Shown here: positions 11,141-22,290 of the stretch, one piece after another
Numbering within the stretch: position 1 is the stretch's first letter
Layout of the letters: the number at the start of each line of letters is the position of its first letter
Source of the DNA: Ligustrum vulgare
Lineage: Eukaryota; Streptophyta; Magnoliopsida; Lamiales; Oleaceae
DNA length: 64,000 nucleotides
Reading direction: 5' to 3'
Assembly: GCA_963555705.1 (NCBI GenBank)
Contig: OY743168.1
Location: forward strand, 96,760,925 to 96,824,924
Made by a program: the position numbers and the translations under genes
Notes under the pieces: model-generated
What the model was told of the DNA's origin: nothing
Database searches by the model: none
Seen by the model: only the letters and a program-made list of their open reading frames with translations

Positions 11141-11779
11141 TTACCCTTTCTTTGACCTGGCAATCTCCATTCCTAAGAAGTATCTCATCTGCCCCAGATC
11201 TTTTGTTTCGAATTCCTCAACCAAGATTTGTTTCAGCTTTTTGATTTTTGCCAAATTATCCCTAGTTAGGATAATGTCATCAACATATACAATCAAAATG
11301 GTTTTCTTTCCTCCTTCAGCTTGTTTGAAGAACAGAGTATGATCTGACTGTCCTTGTTGATATCCTTGCTCTTTTATTACCTTGGTGAATCTATCAAACC
11401 ATGCTCGAGGAGACTGCTTAAGGCCATACAATGATTTCTTGAGTTTGCATACTCTGTTGTTTTGACTTTCTTTACCAAATCCTGGTGGTACTTCCATCTC
11501 CTCTTCTAACTTACCATTCAAAAAAGCATTCTTGATGTCAAGTTGTTGAAGTGGCCAGTCTAGATTAGCTGCCAAAGATAAGAGAATTCGAACTATTTTT
11601 AATTTTGCAACTGGAGCAAATGTCTCTGTGTAGTCGATGCCATATGTTTGTGTAAAAATCCTTTGGCTACTAAGCGAGTCTTGTATCGTTCTATAGTTCC
11701 ATCTATTTTGTATTTTACGGTGAACACCCACTTGCACCCCACTGGTCATTTTCCTCTTGGTAATTCCAGAATTTCCCAA
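11141..11779 (-). pseudogene. Copia element 2: reverse transcriptase
   Basis: RVT_2 domain with QTYGIDYTETFAPVAKL, QLDIKNAFLNGKLEEE, SLYGLKQSPRAWFDRF and YVDDIILTRD. The 5' part before QTYGIDY is in a different frame (a single-base indel near 11655), so the start given by the open frame is not meaningful. A residue is missing after LEEE compared with element 1 (VFMSLPPGF against MEVPPGF). Confidence 0.9.
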
Positions 11780-11892
11780 GTTTCATTCTTTTCCAAGGCT
11801 CTCATTTCTTCCATCACTGCCCTTCTCCATTCAGGTATGTCTAGGGCCTCCTGGATATTATTTGGAATTTCTGTACTATTGAGCTTAGAAGT

Positions 11893-12535
11893 CTAGGCAT
11901 GAAAGCTTGAAGACAAATTGGAAATGGGATGAAGTGTACATGAACGAGGTTTTTTCCTGAGGGCTATAGGTAAATAATCATGTGTCAAATCACCTATATC
12001 AGATGATGGCTCATTTACACTTGGAGCTATCACCAGGTCAGATTCTCTTGGTGCTTCGAGTGTGAGATTCTCTTTATGCCCCAGCTTTGGCCTCTTGGAA
12101 TAGACAAGTATTTCTTTGCCTACATCTTCCCCTGCATGTAAGTGTTCTTCTGTATATGGAAAACTAGAATGAGTAGTAAGATTATCATTATTTTGACTGG
12201 GTTTGAGGTGTTGTGATGATTCTAAGGGTGAGAGGTCGAAGTCTATCAATCTTTATTACAAGTCTCCCCATGAAGAGAAGTGTTCTGAAAAAAAGGTTTG
12301 TCTTCTGTATACTCTTTTTGTGGATAGATCATAACACTGATAACCTTTTGTGTAGGTGAATAGCCAATAAAAACACATTTGAGCGCTCGGGGATCTAACT
12401 TGCTTCGATTTTGAGAGTGGTTATGAACAAACGCTGTGAACATTAGGGCACGAGCTACCTCAAGTAGGTGTCTATTTTTTCTTTCGACAATGCCGTTTTG
12501 TTGTGGAGTGTTGACACATGAACTTTGATGGATTA
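11893..12535 (-). pseudogene. Copia element 2: integrase C-terminal part and linker
   Basis: Retains the segment with [21 protein letters not shown] (catalytic Glu; about 12455-12520), fused directly to [19 protein letters not shown] and then the variable linker (DFDLSPLESSQ...). About 40 codons normally found between these two parts are missing. At least two frame changes occur near 12246 and 12443. Confidence 0.8.
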
Positions 12536-12539
12536 TTCC

Positions 12540-13383
12540 ATTTTTTTAAAATAATCCCCCAAAATAGAATTTCAGTATTCGGTGCCACTATCACTACGCA
12601 GAATTTGGATCTGAGTTTGGAATTGTGTTTGTGTCATGGAATGGAAATTTTTGAATACATCATGAACTTCATTTTTTTCTTTTAGAAGGAAACAACTGAG
12701 TCAAATACTGATAACTTGGATGACCCATTCTAAAGTGCCATAACATAAGTTCACTACTTTTAGAGAGAGAAGCAGAATTACAAATTGAAGTCTGTCATTG
12801 TCCGTTCTTGGTATCATCGAGGTAATAGAGTCATCACACTCCTTAACTTGCCAATTATCTTCCCCGATGACAGGTCCTGAAAAACACAATAAGTGGGGAA
12901 AAAAGTAGCAGAACAATTAGAATTTTTTGTCAGTTTGCTGATAGACAATAAATTGCACGATAGATTTGGAACATGTAGAACGGGTTTCAATGTTACGGAA
13001 TCTGAGAGCTGTATGGCCCCCTTTCCTGCAACAGATGATAGTGACCCATCTGCAATTTTGACTTTTAGATTACCAGCACTAGGCAAGTATGTGAAATTTT
13101 TTTTATAGCTACCAGTCATATGGTCAAAGGCACCTGAGTCAACAATCCAAGGATTTTCAATTTTGGAGGTTATATTTAGTGCCATTAAGGGATTACCTTT
13201 GTGGGCTAATGAGCCCGAAGACACATTCGAGGAGTTACTAGACATTTGGGAATTTGAAAACATTCTGTATAGTTGCTCCATTTGCTCACGACTGGTCGTC
13301 AACTGAGGCTTGATATCCTTGATTTTTATTGTACTGTTTGGGTTTCGAGTCAGGTAGCTTTCCATGTAAATTCCAGCAATCAT
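12540..13383 (-). pseudogene. Copia element 2: protease and remnant of pre-integrase
   Basis: Protease motif PWIVDSGAFDHMTGS, followed by the usual LHVPNLSCNLLSISKL region and a remnant pre-integrase stretch (LMLWHFRMGHPS at about 12715-12755). This is joined almost directly to a KNEVHDVF-like integrase fragment and to SDSGTEY (about 12570-12600), so the zinc-binding cysteines and first integrase Asp region are deleted. Several frameshifts. Confidence 0.8.
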
Positions 13384-14215
13384 CTATTTTGTGTCCGTGC
13401 TTGCGACAATGTTCACACCAAGGCCTGCTGATTTGGGCCGGCCCATTAAACGTATTAGTCAATAATCCACTTGCTTTTGATCCAGACCCAGCTGAAACTC
13501 CCAGCCCATGTCCACAATTTTTATTTTTTGACCCAACAGCCCATTGAGATGCAGTTCGCCAGTTTTTAAGGCGGATCCCTCAGGCCCAAGCCCATTCCCG
13601 ACTTTCTCCTTCAGCATCACAGTTCGGCGATTCTCTTCCCTTCTCACCTCCTTCTCACCTCGGCGAAGACTTCACGAGTGGATGGCAATGGATTTCGTCC
13701 AAGAACTTCCTCTAACTTCATCAAGGTCACGATTGAGTCCTGCCAAAAACTTCTGCTCTTTCATTTTCGACCCTTACTTCACACTATCACCTGCACATTC
13801 CCAATATTCTTCTATGAGTCAAGTTCTTCCCACAGAGCACTCATCTCCATGTAATATTCTGTAACTTCCAACCCCTTACTTCATCTGCCATAACCGTGTT
13901 TTGATTTCGAAGATTTTAGAGGAATTTTCAGAGTCGGAGTAGGCCTCGCGAACTGCGTCCCAGACGTCTTTTGCTGTCGGCGGGAAGAGATAGGTCCTTC
14001 CGATGGAGGTTTTCATGGAATTAACGAGCCAGGCTTTTAGAGGAATTTTCAGCGTCAGAGTAGGTCTCGCGAACTGCGTCCCAGACGTCTTTCGCTGTCG
14101 GCGGGAAGAGATAGGTCCTTCCAATGGAGGTTTTCATGGAGTTAACTCGAACTTCCACTTTTGTAGAGAACTGACATCAGTTGAGGCTGGCTTCTTCTTC
14201 TCATCGGTAAGGAAC
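13320..14215 (-). pseudogene. Copia element 2: gag
   Basis: Gag pieces in several frames. GKLGFLTDEKKKP lies near 14190-14225 with the usual N-terminal segment before it missing. AWLVNSMKTSIGRTYLFPP and WDAVREAYSDSENSSKIF follow near 13900-14030, then RREENRRTVMLKEK near 13610-13645, and a CCHC knuckle (CEHCRKHGHKIDDC) near 13380-13425. A 121-bp tandem duplication shifts the frame. Not translatable as one protein. Confidence 0.8.
13914..14150. repeat. 121-bp tandem duplication inside gag of element 2
   Basis: Two head-to-tail copies with unit starts at 13914 and 14035, matching with only a few differences, the second copy slightly truncated. The 121-bp period is 1 modulo 3, so the duplication shifts the gag reading frame. 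Confidence 0.9.
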
Positions 14216-14381
14216 CCTAATTTTCCCATCAATCACTAGTTCAATCGATTGAGCCAATTCAATAATTTTTTCCATTCAATTTCTCAATTGGGACTCATGT
14301 TGGAGGTTTCCTCTATTTCAATGGAGGATTCCGACACCTTGCTAGCTTTCTGTCATTTTAGCACGGATTTGAAGAGATCCG

Positions 14382-14393
14382 GCTCTGATACCA
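14382..14393 (-). other. Primer-binding site of copia element 2
   Basis: Minus strand TGGTATCAGAGC directly after the 5' LTR, the standard plant site complementary to the initiator-Met tRNA 3' end. Confidence 0.95.
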
Positions 14394-14544
14394 TGAAAGT
14401 ATTAAATTTCTTGTTTATTTTCCATATTTAGGTGTATTATACACCTAAATATGGAAAATAAAATCAATCACAATCTCCTACAATCAATCTCCTAAACACA
14501 ATCATATAAAAAAGAAAATACAATATTCACACGAGATTTCAACA
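14394..14544 (-). repeat. 5' LTR of copia element 2
   Basis: 151-bp LTR nearly identical to 10154-10325, except that a 33-bp segment is replaced by an inverted copy of neighbouring LTR sequence, giving a perfect palindrome (14418-14458). Confidence 0.92.
14418..14458. repeat. Perfect 19-bp inverted repeat inside LTR
   Basis: Arm TTTTCCATATTTAGGTGTA (14418-14436), loop tta, then its exact complement (14440-14458). Only the right arm exists in the partner LTR at 10154-10325, so the left arm is a newly templated inverted copy. Confidence 0.9.
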
Positions 14545-17500
14545 GAAGAAAATATATATTTTCCTAGCATAACCATAATCATTAAGAATAAGTAAAACAA
14601 AAAATACAAATGAAAACAAAAACTGAAAAGACAAAATAAAAAAGATAGAATGAAGAAAGCACGAGAAAATGATAAAAACGAGAATAATTAAAAAAAATGA
14701 GAGTTGAGAGTTAGGAATATCATAATCAAGAATTTTAGAGAGTTGGGAGTTGAGAATGAGAATTGAAGTCAAATAGTAGAAAGTGAAGAGATAGAGATGA
14801 CGATCAATAGTTTTCTTTGATAGAAAAATTCGAGAAACAAGAAATAGAGATGAGTCAAGAATAAAAATTCTTGAGAGTTGAGAATGAAAATTAAGATTTG
14901 AAAGTAGAGGAATGAGAATAAGTAGAATATTAGAGTGCAAAATCATTAAACGAGAGCGCCACAAATTGGATAAAGGAAAATAGATAAATAACATTAACAA
15001 TGTATAACAACCACAACCAAGTTAAAGCGAATGATATATAACATCTAGAGTGTTCATCTGCATTTGATTGTAATTATTGAAAAGGTTTATATAGATATGA
15101 ATTACAACAAGATCATGTTTTATGGAAAAAAGGGCATTCTTGAAAAGGTTTAAACTATACCTAAATCTCAGCCTTAGTCAACTAGGGGACTTAAAACTTT
15201 TCATCAATGTACTTTGAGAAACCAAAATTGCAAAAATAAAATTTCAATACAAAAGATTTAGCAAGTCATCATTATAAAAAAAAATAACAATAACAATGTA
15301 TAGCGACCACAACCAAGTTAAATTAAACGCTATATAACACCTAGAATGTTCACTTGCGTTCGATTGTAATTATTATCAACTAACATATTTTACATAAATG
15401 AATTACAAGGGCGTGTTTGTTGGGGGAAAAAAGCATTATTGAAAAGGTTTAAACTACATATAGGTAAATGTACTTTGAGAAACCAAAATTGCAAAAATTA
15501 AATTTCAATACAAAAGAAATAGCAAGTGATTATAAAAAAAAAATGAGAAAATGTTTTTTAATAAAAGATTGTATGCCAGTAAACAGAAAATCATTAAAAT
15601 ATTTTATCATATTTAAAATATTTATTACAAGAAAACTCAATAAAAGAGATAGAAAAAGAAAGATTTTACCTCATTCTATTGCTAAAAGATGCATTGAACT
15701 TGTTCGATCCAACTTTTTAATGCATTTGAAAACGGAATGTGAAATTTAAGTCCTTGTATACATGAACATGGATGAAGAAAAATAATAAAACATATTGTAT
15801 TCAAATGCAAAACCATAATCATTAAGGACAAAACTACAAAAAAAACTTGCTCAAAGATATTACCTTCTACCTTGGTCAACCCCAAGTTCTGAATATCATC
15901 TGAAATAACTTGGACAAGAAATGGAAAAGAGAAATCAATAAATGTTTTCCATGATGAAAAATATGAAAATATAATTTGTTAAGTTTACCTCATCCCAACT
16001 CTGAAAGATGCAATGAACATGTTCAATCAAATCTTCTGAATATCCTTTCAAATAACTTGGAGAAATACATAATCCTTGCATCATCGTGCACAAATCAAAA
16101 GATAGGAAGAAAAAAAAATTACTCCCTTATGATTTTTACCTCAACCCAATGCCAAAAGATGCAATTAACTTGTCCAACCCCAACTTCTTAACATCCTTAT
16201 AAATAACTTGGGAAATATATAATTTGAGTCCTCATATATTATCACATGAATAAAAAAAAATTGGAAAAGAGAAGTCAATATAAAATTGCTATGAAAATGC
16301 GGAAAATAAATTATGATCCAAACAAAACCATAGTAAAAAAAAAAAAAAAAAAAGTAAAAACGTATGAATGGTGAAAAACAAGAAAAGAAAAGGAATAAAA
16401 CACGAGAAAATGAGAGAAACGAAAATAAATTTGGGAATCAAGACAGAGAGTTGAGCTTTGAGAGAAGAAATTCGAGAAACAAGAAATGAGAGTTGAGAAT
16501 TGAAAATTCACTAAAGTTGAGAATCGATAGTTCTTGAGAGTATAGTGTTAAAATTCAATGAGTTGAGAATCAAGAGTTCTTGAGAGTTGAGATTTAAGTT
16601 TCAATAATGTAGAATGCAATTAAGAGTTGAGAAATGTGTCGAGAATTGAGAGTGGAGAGGTGTGAGTGTCAAGAGTCAACAAATGAAATCAAAGAAATGA
16701 GAAATGAGTTAAGTTGAGAACTAAAAATGAAAATGAAAAAAAAAAAAAAAAAAAAGATGTTGGAAATGCTATAAAACACAAATTTACTAAAAAATCATGC
16801 ACACTTCAAAAACAACGAACTTGCTCATGATTTTATCTCATACTATTGCTGAGAGATGCAACAAACTTGTTAAACCACAACTTCTGAAATATCCTTTGAA
16901 ATACCACGGAGACATACAATGTTTAAGTCATCATGTCATGACTGATTCTTGTTGTGACAAGGAATAGAATATATTAAATGCAAAACTATAATCATTAAGG
17001 ATAAACAAAACAACTTAAACTTGCTTGCAATTTTACCTTCTCCCAGATGCAACTATCATATTTAACGCCAAGTTTTAATTATACTTCGAAATAACTTGGG
17101 AAAAATGGAAAAGAAAAGTCAATGAATGCTTCCTCCATAGTAAAAATAAGAAATTATAGTGTATTAATTTTACCTCATTCCAATGTTGAAAGATGCAATT
17201 AGCTTGTCCAAAGCTTCCGAATATCTTTTCAAATAACTTGGAAAAACAGTACCTGAATCCTCATAATCAAATAAGTGGATTAAATAAAATTGGAAAAGAA
17301 ACGTTAATGAATGATTCTAGTTATGAAAATGCATAAAACTTAGTGCATTTAAACAGCAAAATCATCATCGTCAAAAAGCAAAACCATGATCATGAAGGAT
17401 ATGTAGAATAACAAAAAGAACTAACTTTGGAATATAGTTTGAAACGATGTGGATAAATAAAGAATTTGAGTCTTCATATCATCACATAGAGGGGAAAAAA

Positions 17501-18960
17501 ATAGAAAAGACAGTCAATGAATTGAGATTCGAGATACGGAGTTTGAGAATCAAGAATAATCAAGAGCTGAGATTTAAATTTCAGCAATTGAGGATGAGAA
17601 TTAAAATTGAGAGCTTAGAATAAGTCGAGAATTTAAAATGAGAGTGGGAAGTGGAGAGGTGAGAGATGAGAATCGAGAGAGAGAGAGAGAGAGAACTAAA
17701 ATATTTTAACCTTAACAATGTGCGACAACTACAACAAAACTAAGCAAATTACATATAGAAACATCAGAAATTTTCAATGAAAGAAAAAACGAAATTACAT
17801 ACAAACAAATTACAAACCACTACAGGAAAGATGAAAAAATGTGCTCGTAAGGATTTTATGCTTAGTAAACAGAAAATCATTGCACATGTTGTCTTAACCT
17901 CTGTTCTTTAATGCAATCATTACAATTTATAAACCAATTTATAAACAAAATAATTTCTCAAACCACTTTTTAATCACACATTTTTCTCTTCACTTTTCAA
18001 CGACACATTTTACCTCAAAAGCATAAATAAACCAATTTAAAATTGCTACAGTATTACCGAGTAGAGCCTTATTGAAATAATTGATATAAGAAATCAACTA
18101 AATAACCTAGGGGAAAAAACACTTGCTTATATTTTACCTCGTACCATTTTTGAACGAAAATCAACTAAATAAAATAGGATAGGCCAAGAAACAATGAAAA
18201 GTTTACTCGCCGAATTTTATCTCATACCATCGTTTAGATATGCAAAAGACTTGATCAACCCCAACTTCTAATACTCTTCTAATACTCATTTGTGAGAACT
18301 GGGAAAAATACAAAAATTGAGTCTTCATATCACCATACAAGAATTAAATAAAATGGAAAAAATGAACGATTCCCATTGTGAAAAAGCTACAAAGTATAGC
18401 ATATTCAAAAAAAAACCATTCACGGCGACGGAAAAACAAAGAGAACTTACTGTTGATGATTTTACCACAGACCACACTCAGTTATGAAATGAACTTGTTC
18501 AACCCCAACTTCCAATTATCCGTTTGAAATAACTTCGAAAAATAGAGAATTTGAGTCCTTGTATCGAATAAAAAAAATGAAAAGACAAGTCAGTGAACGA
18601 TTCGTGAAAAGGCAATAAGAGGTATTTGAAAGCAAAACTACAATATTAAAGATGAGTTGAAAAACAAAGTTAATTTACTTGATGACTATTTTACCTCATA
18701 CCATTGTTGAAAGGTTTATTGAACGTTTTCAAACCCAACTTCTGAATATCCTTTGGCCTTCATGGAGAAATGCAGAATTCGTGTCCTCGTATCATCAAAA
18801 AGGAAATTTGAAATGAGAAATGAAAAAAAAAAAAAATGCAAACAAAAACTGGGAAAGGTAAGGGAAAGGGAAAGGGAAACTATGAAAAACAAAATAAAGG
18901 CAAAAAAGAATAGACAATTATAGAAAATAACTAAAAAAGTTGACCATAACAATGTATAAC
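14545..18960 (-). repeat. Block III of the degenerate tandem array
   Basis: The largest surviving block. Exon-like cores start near 15666, 15861, 15986, 16140, 16829, 17034, 17169, 18223, 18458 and 18688, spaced from about 125 to several hundred bases apart, with further fragments near 17420 and 18129. Higher-order repetition is clear: 15010-15270 and 15295-15530 share 'caatgta..gcgaccacaaccaagttaaa' and 'tactttgagaaaccaaaattgcaaaaa', and 15475-15720 repeats 2657-2910. GA-rich tracts at 14700-14910, 16440-16740 and 17520-17690 recur in each higher-order unit. No intact gene seen. A (GA)n run lies near 17676-17693 and a MITE-like stretch near 17900-18085. Confidence 0.6.
16140..16206 (-). other. 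Best-preserved 67-bp exon-like core of the array
   Basis: Minus-strand acceptor 'tttcccaag', then 67 bp open in one frame (KDVKKLGLDKLIASFGIGLR), then the donor GTAAAAATC. Comparable copies at about 3675-3745 (KDIQKLGLDKLIGSF) and 18688-18755 (KDIQKLGLKTFNKPF) keep the same frame, length and donor, while many others carry stops. The conserved splice-like borders suggest a real exon ancestor. I do not recognise the family. 67 is 1 modulo 3, so joining successive copies would shift the frame. Confidence 0.4.
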
Positions 18961-20137
18961 TACAACATAACTAAACCTAAGCTCTTAATCGTATTCTATT
19001 TATCTAATTGAAGCTTAGTGAAAGCAGAATTACAACTACCAACAATATTCTTGTAGAAGATGCACATAATTATAAGATACGTGGATACAAAAATTTCAAT
19101 AATAAATTTATCTCATTACTAATAACTCAAGATTTTTAAATGAGGTGTTAAAAAAATAGCTACATTGATAAGTTCACTACATACTCAAAAACACTGGATC
19201 GGATTACATGAAAGAACTACAGAGTTGTAGAATTGCAATTACAAGAGAATAATTAATCACTTTACATGGCTTGGCAAAGAGATTTCAATGAACATCGGTC
19301 AGCAATAATGCTTTCGACATATCAAGAAAAGTCATCATAATCATCCATGCAATAATAGGTTAAAAGTCACCGAACAAATTTACATGTTTTTAATGAAAAA
19401 TAATAACAAGCATATTATTATATGCATGTAACAAACTCAAACCACTGGATCGGATTCCATGAAAGATCTACAGAGTTGCAAAATTACAATTACAAAAGAT
19501 AAATTAATCATTTTTACATGGCTTGACAACAGATTTTAATGCACATATTGGTCAGCAATAAAACTTTCGAAATATCAAGAAAAGTCACCATAATTATAAT
19601 CCATGCAGCTCTTAATAGATTAAAACTTAAGTCTCAGATGTTTCTAAAGAAAAGAAATAACGAGCACACTATTATGTGGTTGTAAACACCACAAACCCAG
19701 TAATATCATAATAAATGTACCAGAAAATGTTCCGACAAGTACATCACCAGATGTTATTTATCACATAAACGAAGTTTATGCAAATGCCTGAGTTTTTCTT
19801 TCCTGACAAATCAACTTTTGTTAATGCATAGGTTAAAGTAAGAGAGATATATTTGTCCAAATCCCTCAATGAGTTTTTTTGGCCTTTCTTAAACTATGCC
19901 AAACTTGGTTTTAGCATATTAGGCTACTTATTTTGCAACATGATTTTCAAAATTATCTTTTACTAACAAAATTTACTTTCAACAAAACCGACTTTAAGCA
20001 TGGTTAAACACATACAAGCATGTCTTAGGCAGATGACCTTATATTCATCATGAATCTCCCATTAATGCATAAATGAAACAAATTAGGGCGCCAATAAAAC
20101 CAGACCTATGAAACTATAATTTACTTGTGGCACTCAC
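18961..20137. other. Non-coding stretch with a tandem duplication
   Basis: No gene seen. 19192-19442 and 19443-19640 are diverged tandem copies (period about 251 bp), recognisable by 'cactggatcggatt', 'tacatggcttg' and 'atatcaagaaaagtca'. The remainder is AT-rich single-copy-looking DNA, probably intronic or intergenic. Confidence 0.55.
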
Positions 20138-20246
20138 CTTGCAAGAAAGGTGGTTGTTTGCCTCTCCCGACCTGACTTCCATGTCGTTTGAATGATATTT
20201 CATCCGCAAAACAGACTTTGGGAACTTTGGGATGACTTGAGTTCTT
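20138..20246 (-). other. Candidate 109-bp exon, unknown protein
   Basis: Minus-strand segment bordered by a good acceptor ('ccatcctag') and a consensus donor (AAG|GTGAGT). It is open in one frame with varied, protein-like composition (SHPKVPKVCFADEISFKRHG, then SQVGRGKQPPFLQ), 36 codons plus one base. I do not recognise the family. It lies about 0.9 kb downstream, on the same strand, of the Enhancer-of-polycomb-like fragment and may be an exon of the same decayed gene, or of another captured gene. No convincing partner exon was found nearby. Confidence 0.4.
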
Positions 20247-21175
20247 CTAGGATGGTAAAGCTTTCATTGAAACAAATCATTTAACTTCAAATAAAGGAGG
20301 AGGAGGAGGAAGAAAGCCAAAGAAGTCAATCAAAATAATCGCATCAGTATTAAAACAAGAATTTGGCACAATAAATTGAGGCTAAGGCCATCATAAGTTT
20401 CAAACAGAATATCAAAAAGGAAAAATAAATCTCAATAAAACTATATACTAAATTTACTATCAAGTCCAAATAGTACTTACATGAAAAGCAAGAATCCATG
20501 TTCCTGAGTGCATAGACTAGCATCGATCGCTTGACCAATTATATAGTATAGAGGAATTATAACATGCCATTAGTAATTCTTTCCATTAAAAGTTATAAAG
20601 GCCATCGTTTATGTACTCCTAAAAGGAAATATGAAACCTTGAATCATAATTATAAACATCTGTGCATAAACTGTACCCTGTTTTCCCATCTATACATAAG
20701 GAAAAAAACTAGAGTTTCTGTACCAGTTTTCCAAAATGTCAAGTCACAAGGATTTGCAAATTTACAATCAGCACTGTGCATGTCTTATGCCTAATATCAG
20801 CTCCAGCTTAAGTAAACATGATAATAATGGCATGTATTGCACCATAGATCAGATAGCACTAGACAGTGGGGACCAAACAGGGCTAAGAAAGAAAGAAAAA
20901 CAAAAATCTTGTCTATTGTACTCTCTAACACAGTCTACCCACATACCATGCATAAAGATGTTTTGCAAACAGGAAAAACTCTTTCAGAAGGTTGTACATT
21001 TACCTGGAAAATCCTTATTATTAGTGCTGAATTAACTCCTTTCTTTCAAGATCCAATCATACACTATCAGCCACTTCCTCAGCAGACCAATCATCTGCAT
21101 TGCTGTGAAAACCTCTTTTATGTGCATAAATTCTCAAATCGCAAGTCAGGCATGACAAGATGATGAAGTTCCTTT

Positions 21176-21596
21176 CTACATTACTTGTTCAACCATCCTC
21201 GTCCTCGGAATTATGTCATAATTGGCAGTCATTTTATCCAAAGCCCTGTCTAGTACACCATCTTTTACAATAATAGAGGATTCAGATCTGACATATGAGA
21301 TGTCAGTATGTGAAGGGACTTCAAGTATACCAGGTACGGGAATAACACTTGTCGCAGGCACACATACATTGTAGCATTTCTTGTAACGTTCCTGGAAAAT
21401 CAACCAATCTCATTTACAAGGAAACCCAAGCTTCCAATTACTATCCCCACTCCATATTGTGGCATGAGTTAAATGATTGACACTAGACAGCCTCATAACT
21501 TTTGGGGCCACGAAGCATTATCGATGCAACCCGTCCTTAACTGCAAGAACCCAGTCTTTTGAAGCAGATACTTCTAAGGTAATGATGGCTCCTTCC
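21176..21596 (-). pseudogene. Enhancer-of-polycomb-like fragment, copy A
   Basis: Enhancer-of-polycomb proteins are subunits of NuA4-type histone acetyltransferase complexes. After an acceptor (TGCAG at 21597-21601) the minus strand reads ITLEVSASKDWVLAVKDGL, a TAA, then KVMRLSSVNHLTHATIWSG, NWKLGFP, a further stop, and DWLIFQERYKKCYN followed by VIPVPGILEVPSHTDISYV, then VKDGVLDRALDKMTANYD. This order matches the plant Enhancer-of-polycomb-like family as I know it, where IPVPG, RALAKRTANYDMDSEDEEW-type motifs and WSGD..WKLEF occur in series. The DSEDEEW part is lost here. At least two stops, so a pseudogene fragment. The homology assignment is from memory, not a search. Confidence 0.7.
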
Positions 21597-21799
21597 CTGC
21601 AACATTTAAACTATTAGCATCTATGTCTTTAAAATTTTGTGGATGCCATGGTTGTTCAATCAAAACAAAAATGAGTCAGCCGCATCTGTATAAACATACA
21701 AGCATATAATAATTATTACATCTTACTCCTCAATATGCATGCGTTGCTATTAAGCATCAGTGGCCAATCGATGGTCACCAAAAATCCGATCAAAACATG

Positions 21800-21911
21800 C
21801 TATCCCTCATCAAGAAGCACACTGCGTCCCTGAACAGCTGGCAGCTTCAACCCTTTTGCTTTCTCATGCCACCCATGTTGAAACAGCCAAGATATGTGAT
21901 CTTCTGCAACC
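21800..21911 (-). pseudogene. VPS41 fragment, copy A
   Basis: VPS41 is a subunit of the HOPS tethering complex for vacuolar fusion. Behind an acceptor (GTTATTAG) the minus strand encodes AEDHISWLFQHGWHEKA, then QGRSVLLDEG and a stop. This matches the VPS41 stretch of type AEDHI-WLL-HGWHEKAL followed by GQGRSELLDEVG. Only this single exon-sized piece is present, and the usual continuation is replaced by unrelated sequence with a stop. It sits about 200 bp upstream, on the same strand, of the Enhancer-of-polycomb-like fragment. Confidence 0.7.
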
Positions 21912-22139
21912 CTAATAACAAAATATAACTAAATAAGTTTGTAACTTAAATAGTTCGTAAACTTTAAATGCATGTAATCATGGATAGGTACAGGCATAGT
22001 ACTATAGACTACTTAACTTCTATTATTGCATTTTTCTATTTCTATTGAACAGGTGAGAAACTAATACTGCAAATTGCAATTGTACTGGAATCAAAATCCA
22101 GAACAATGACATAGCGATAAAGAAAGATGACTAATTATC

Positions 22140-22290
22140 TGTTTGGTAAACTTATTTATAAATAAGACATTTTTCAAATCAATTTTTAACCACACACATT
22201 TCTCCAAACCACTTTTGAACATCATATTTTACCTCAGAAACATCATCTTCTTTGTTTATAAACAAAAATTTTTACCAAACAGAGGCTAAA
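22140..22290. mobile_element. Small hAT/Tourist-like MITE
   Basis: Begins 'tctgtttggtaaac..tttataaa' and ends with the inverted 'tttataaac..ttaccaaacagaggct'. Similar 'caaaccacttttt..cacattt' sequence appears at 17940-18000, 29360-29530, 33655-33730 and 40090-40250, so it is a dispersed family. Target duplication not resolved. Confidence 0.5.

Larger units (their letters stand above)
10154..14544 (-). mobile_element. Ty1/copia LTR retrotransposon, element 2
   Basis: A second minus-strand copia element, 4.39 kb. LTRs are 172 and 151 bp, with a perfect primer-binding site (TGGTATCAGAGC) and the polypurine tract CTTGAGGGGGAG. Flanks gtaga (10149-10153) and gaaga (14545-14549) are a one-mismatch target duplication. 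Domains from gag to RNase H are present but heavily deleted: no pre-integrase/integrase core, truncated gag N-terminus, tandem duplication in gag, several frameshifts. Outside one rearranged segment and a 6-bp indel the LTRs differ at only about two positions, so the copy may have been defective before it inserted and mobilised in trans. Confidence 0.93.

Noticed and set aside
16140..16206. Possible relation of the KDIQKLGLDK motif to SDE2/SAP-like (LGLDKLK..) domains
   Set aside because: Only about ten loosely similar residues; would need an HMM search with the array consensus, so no name was given.
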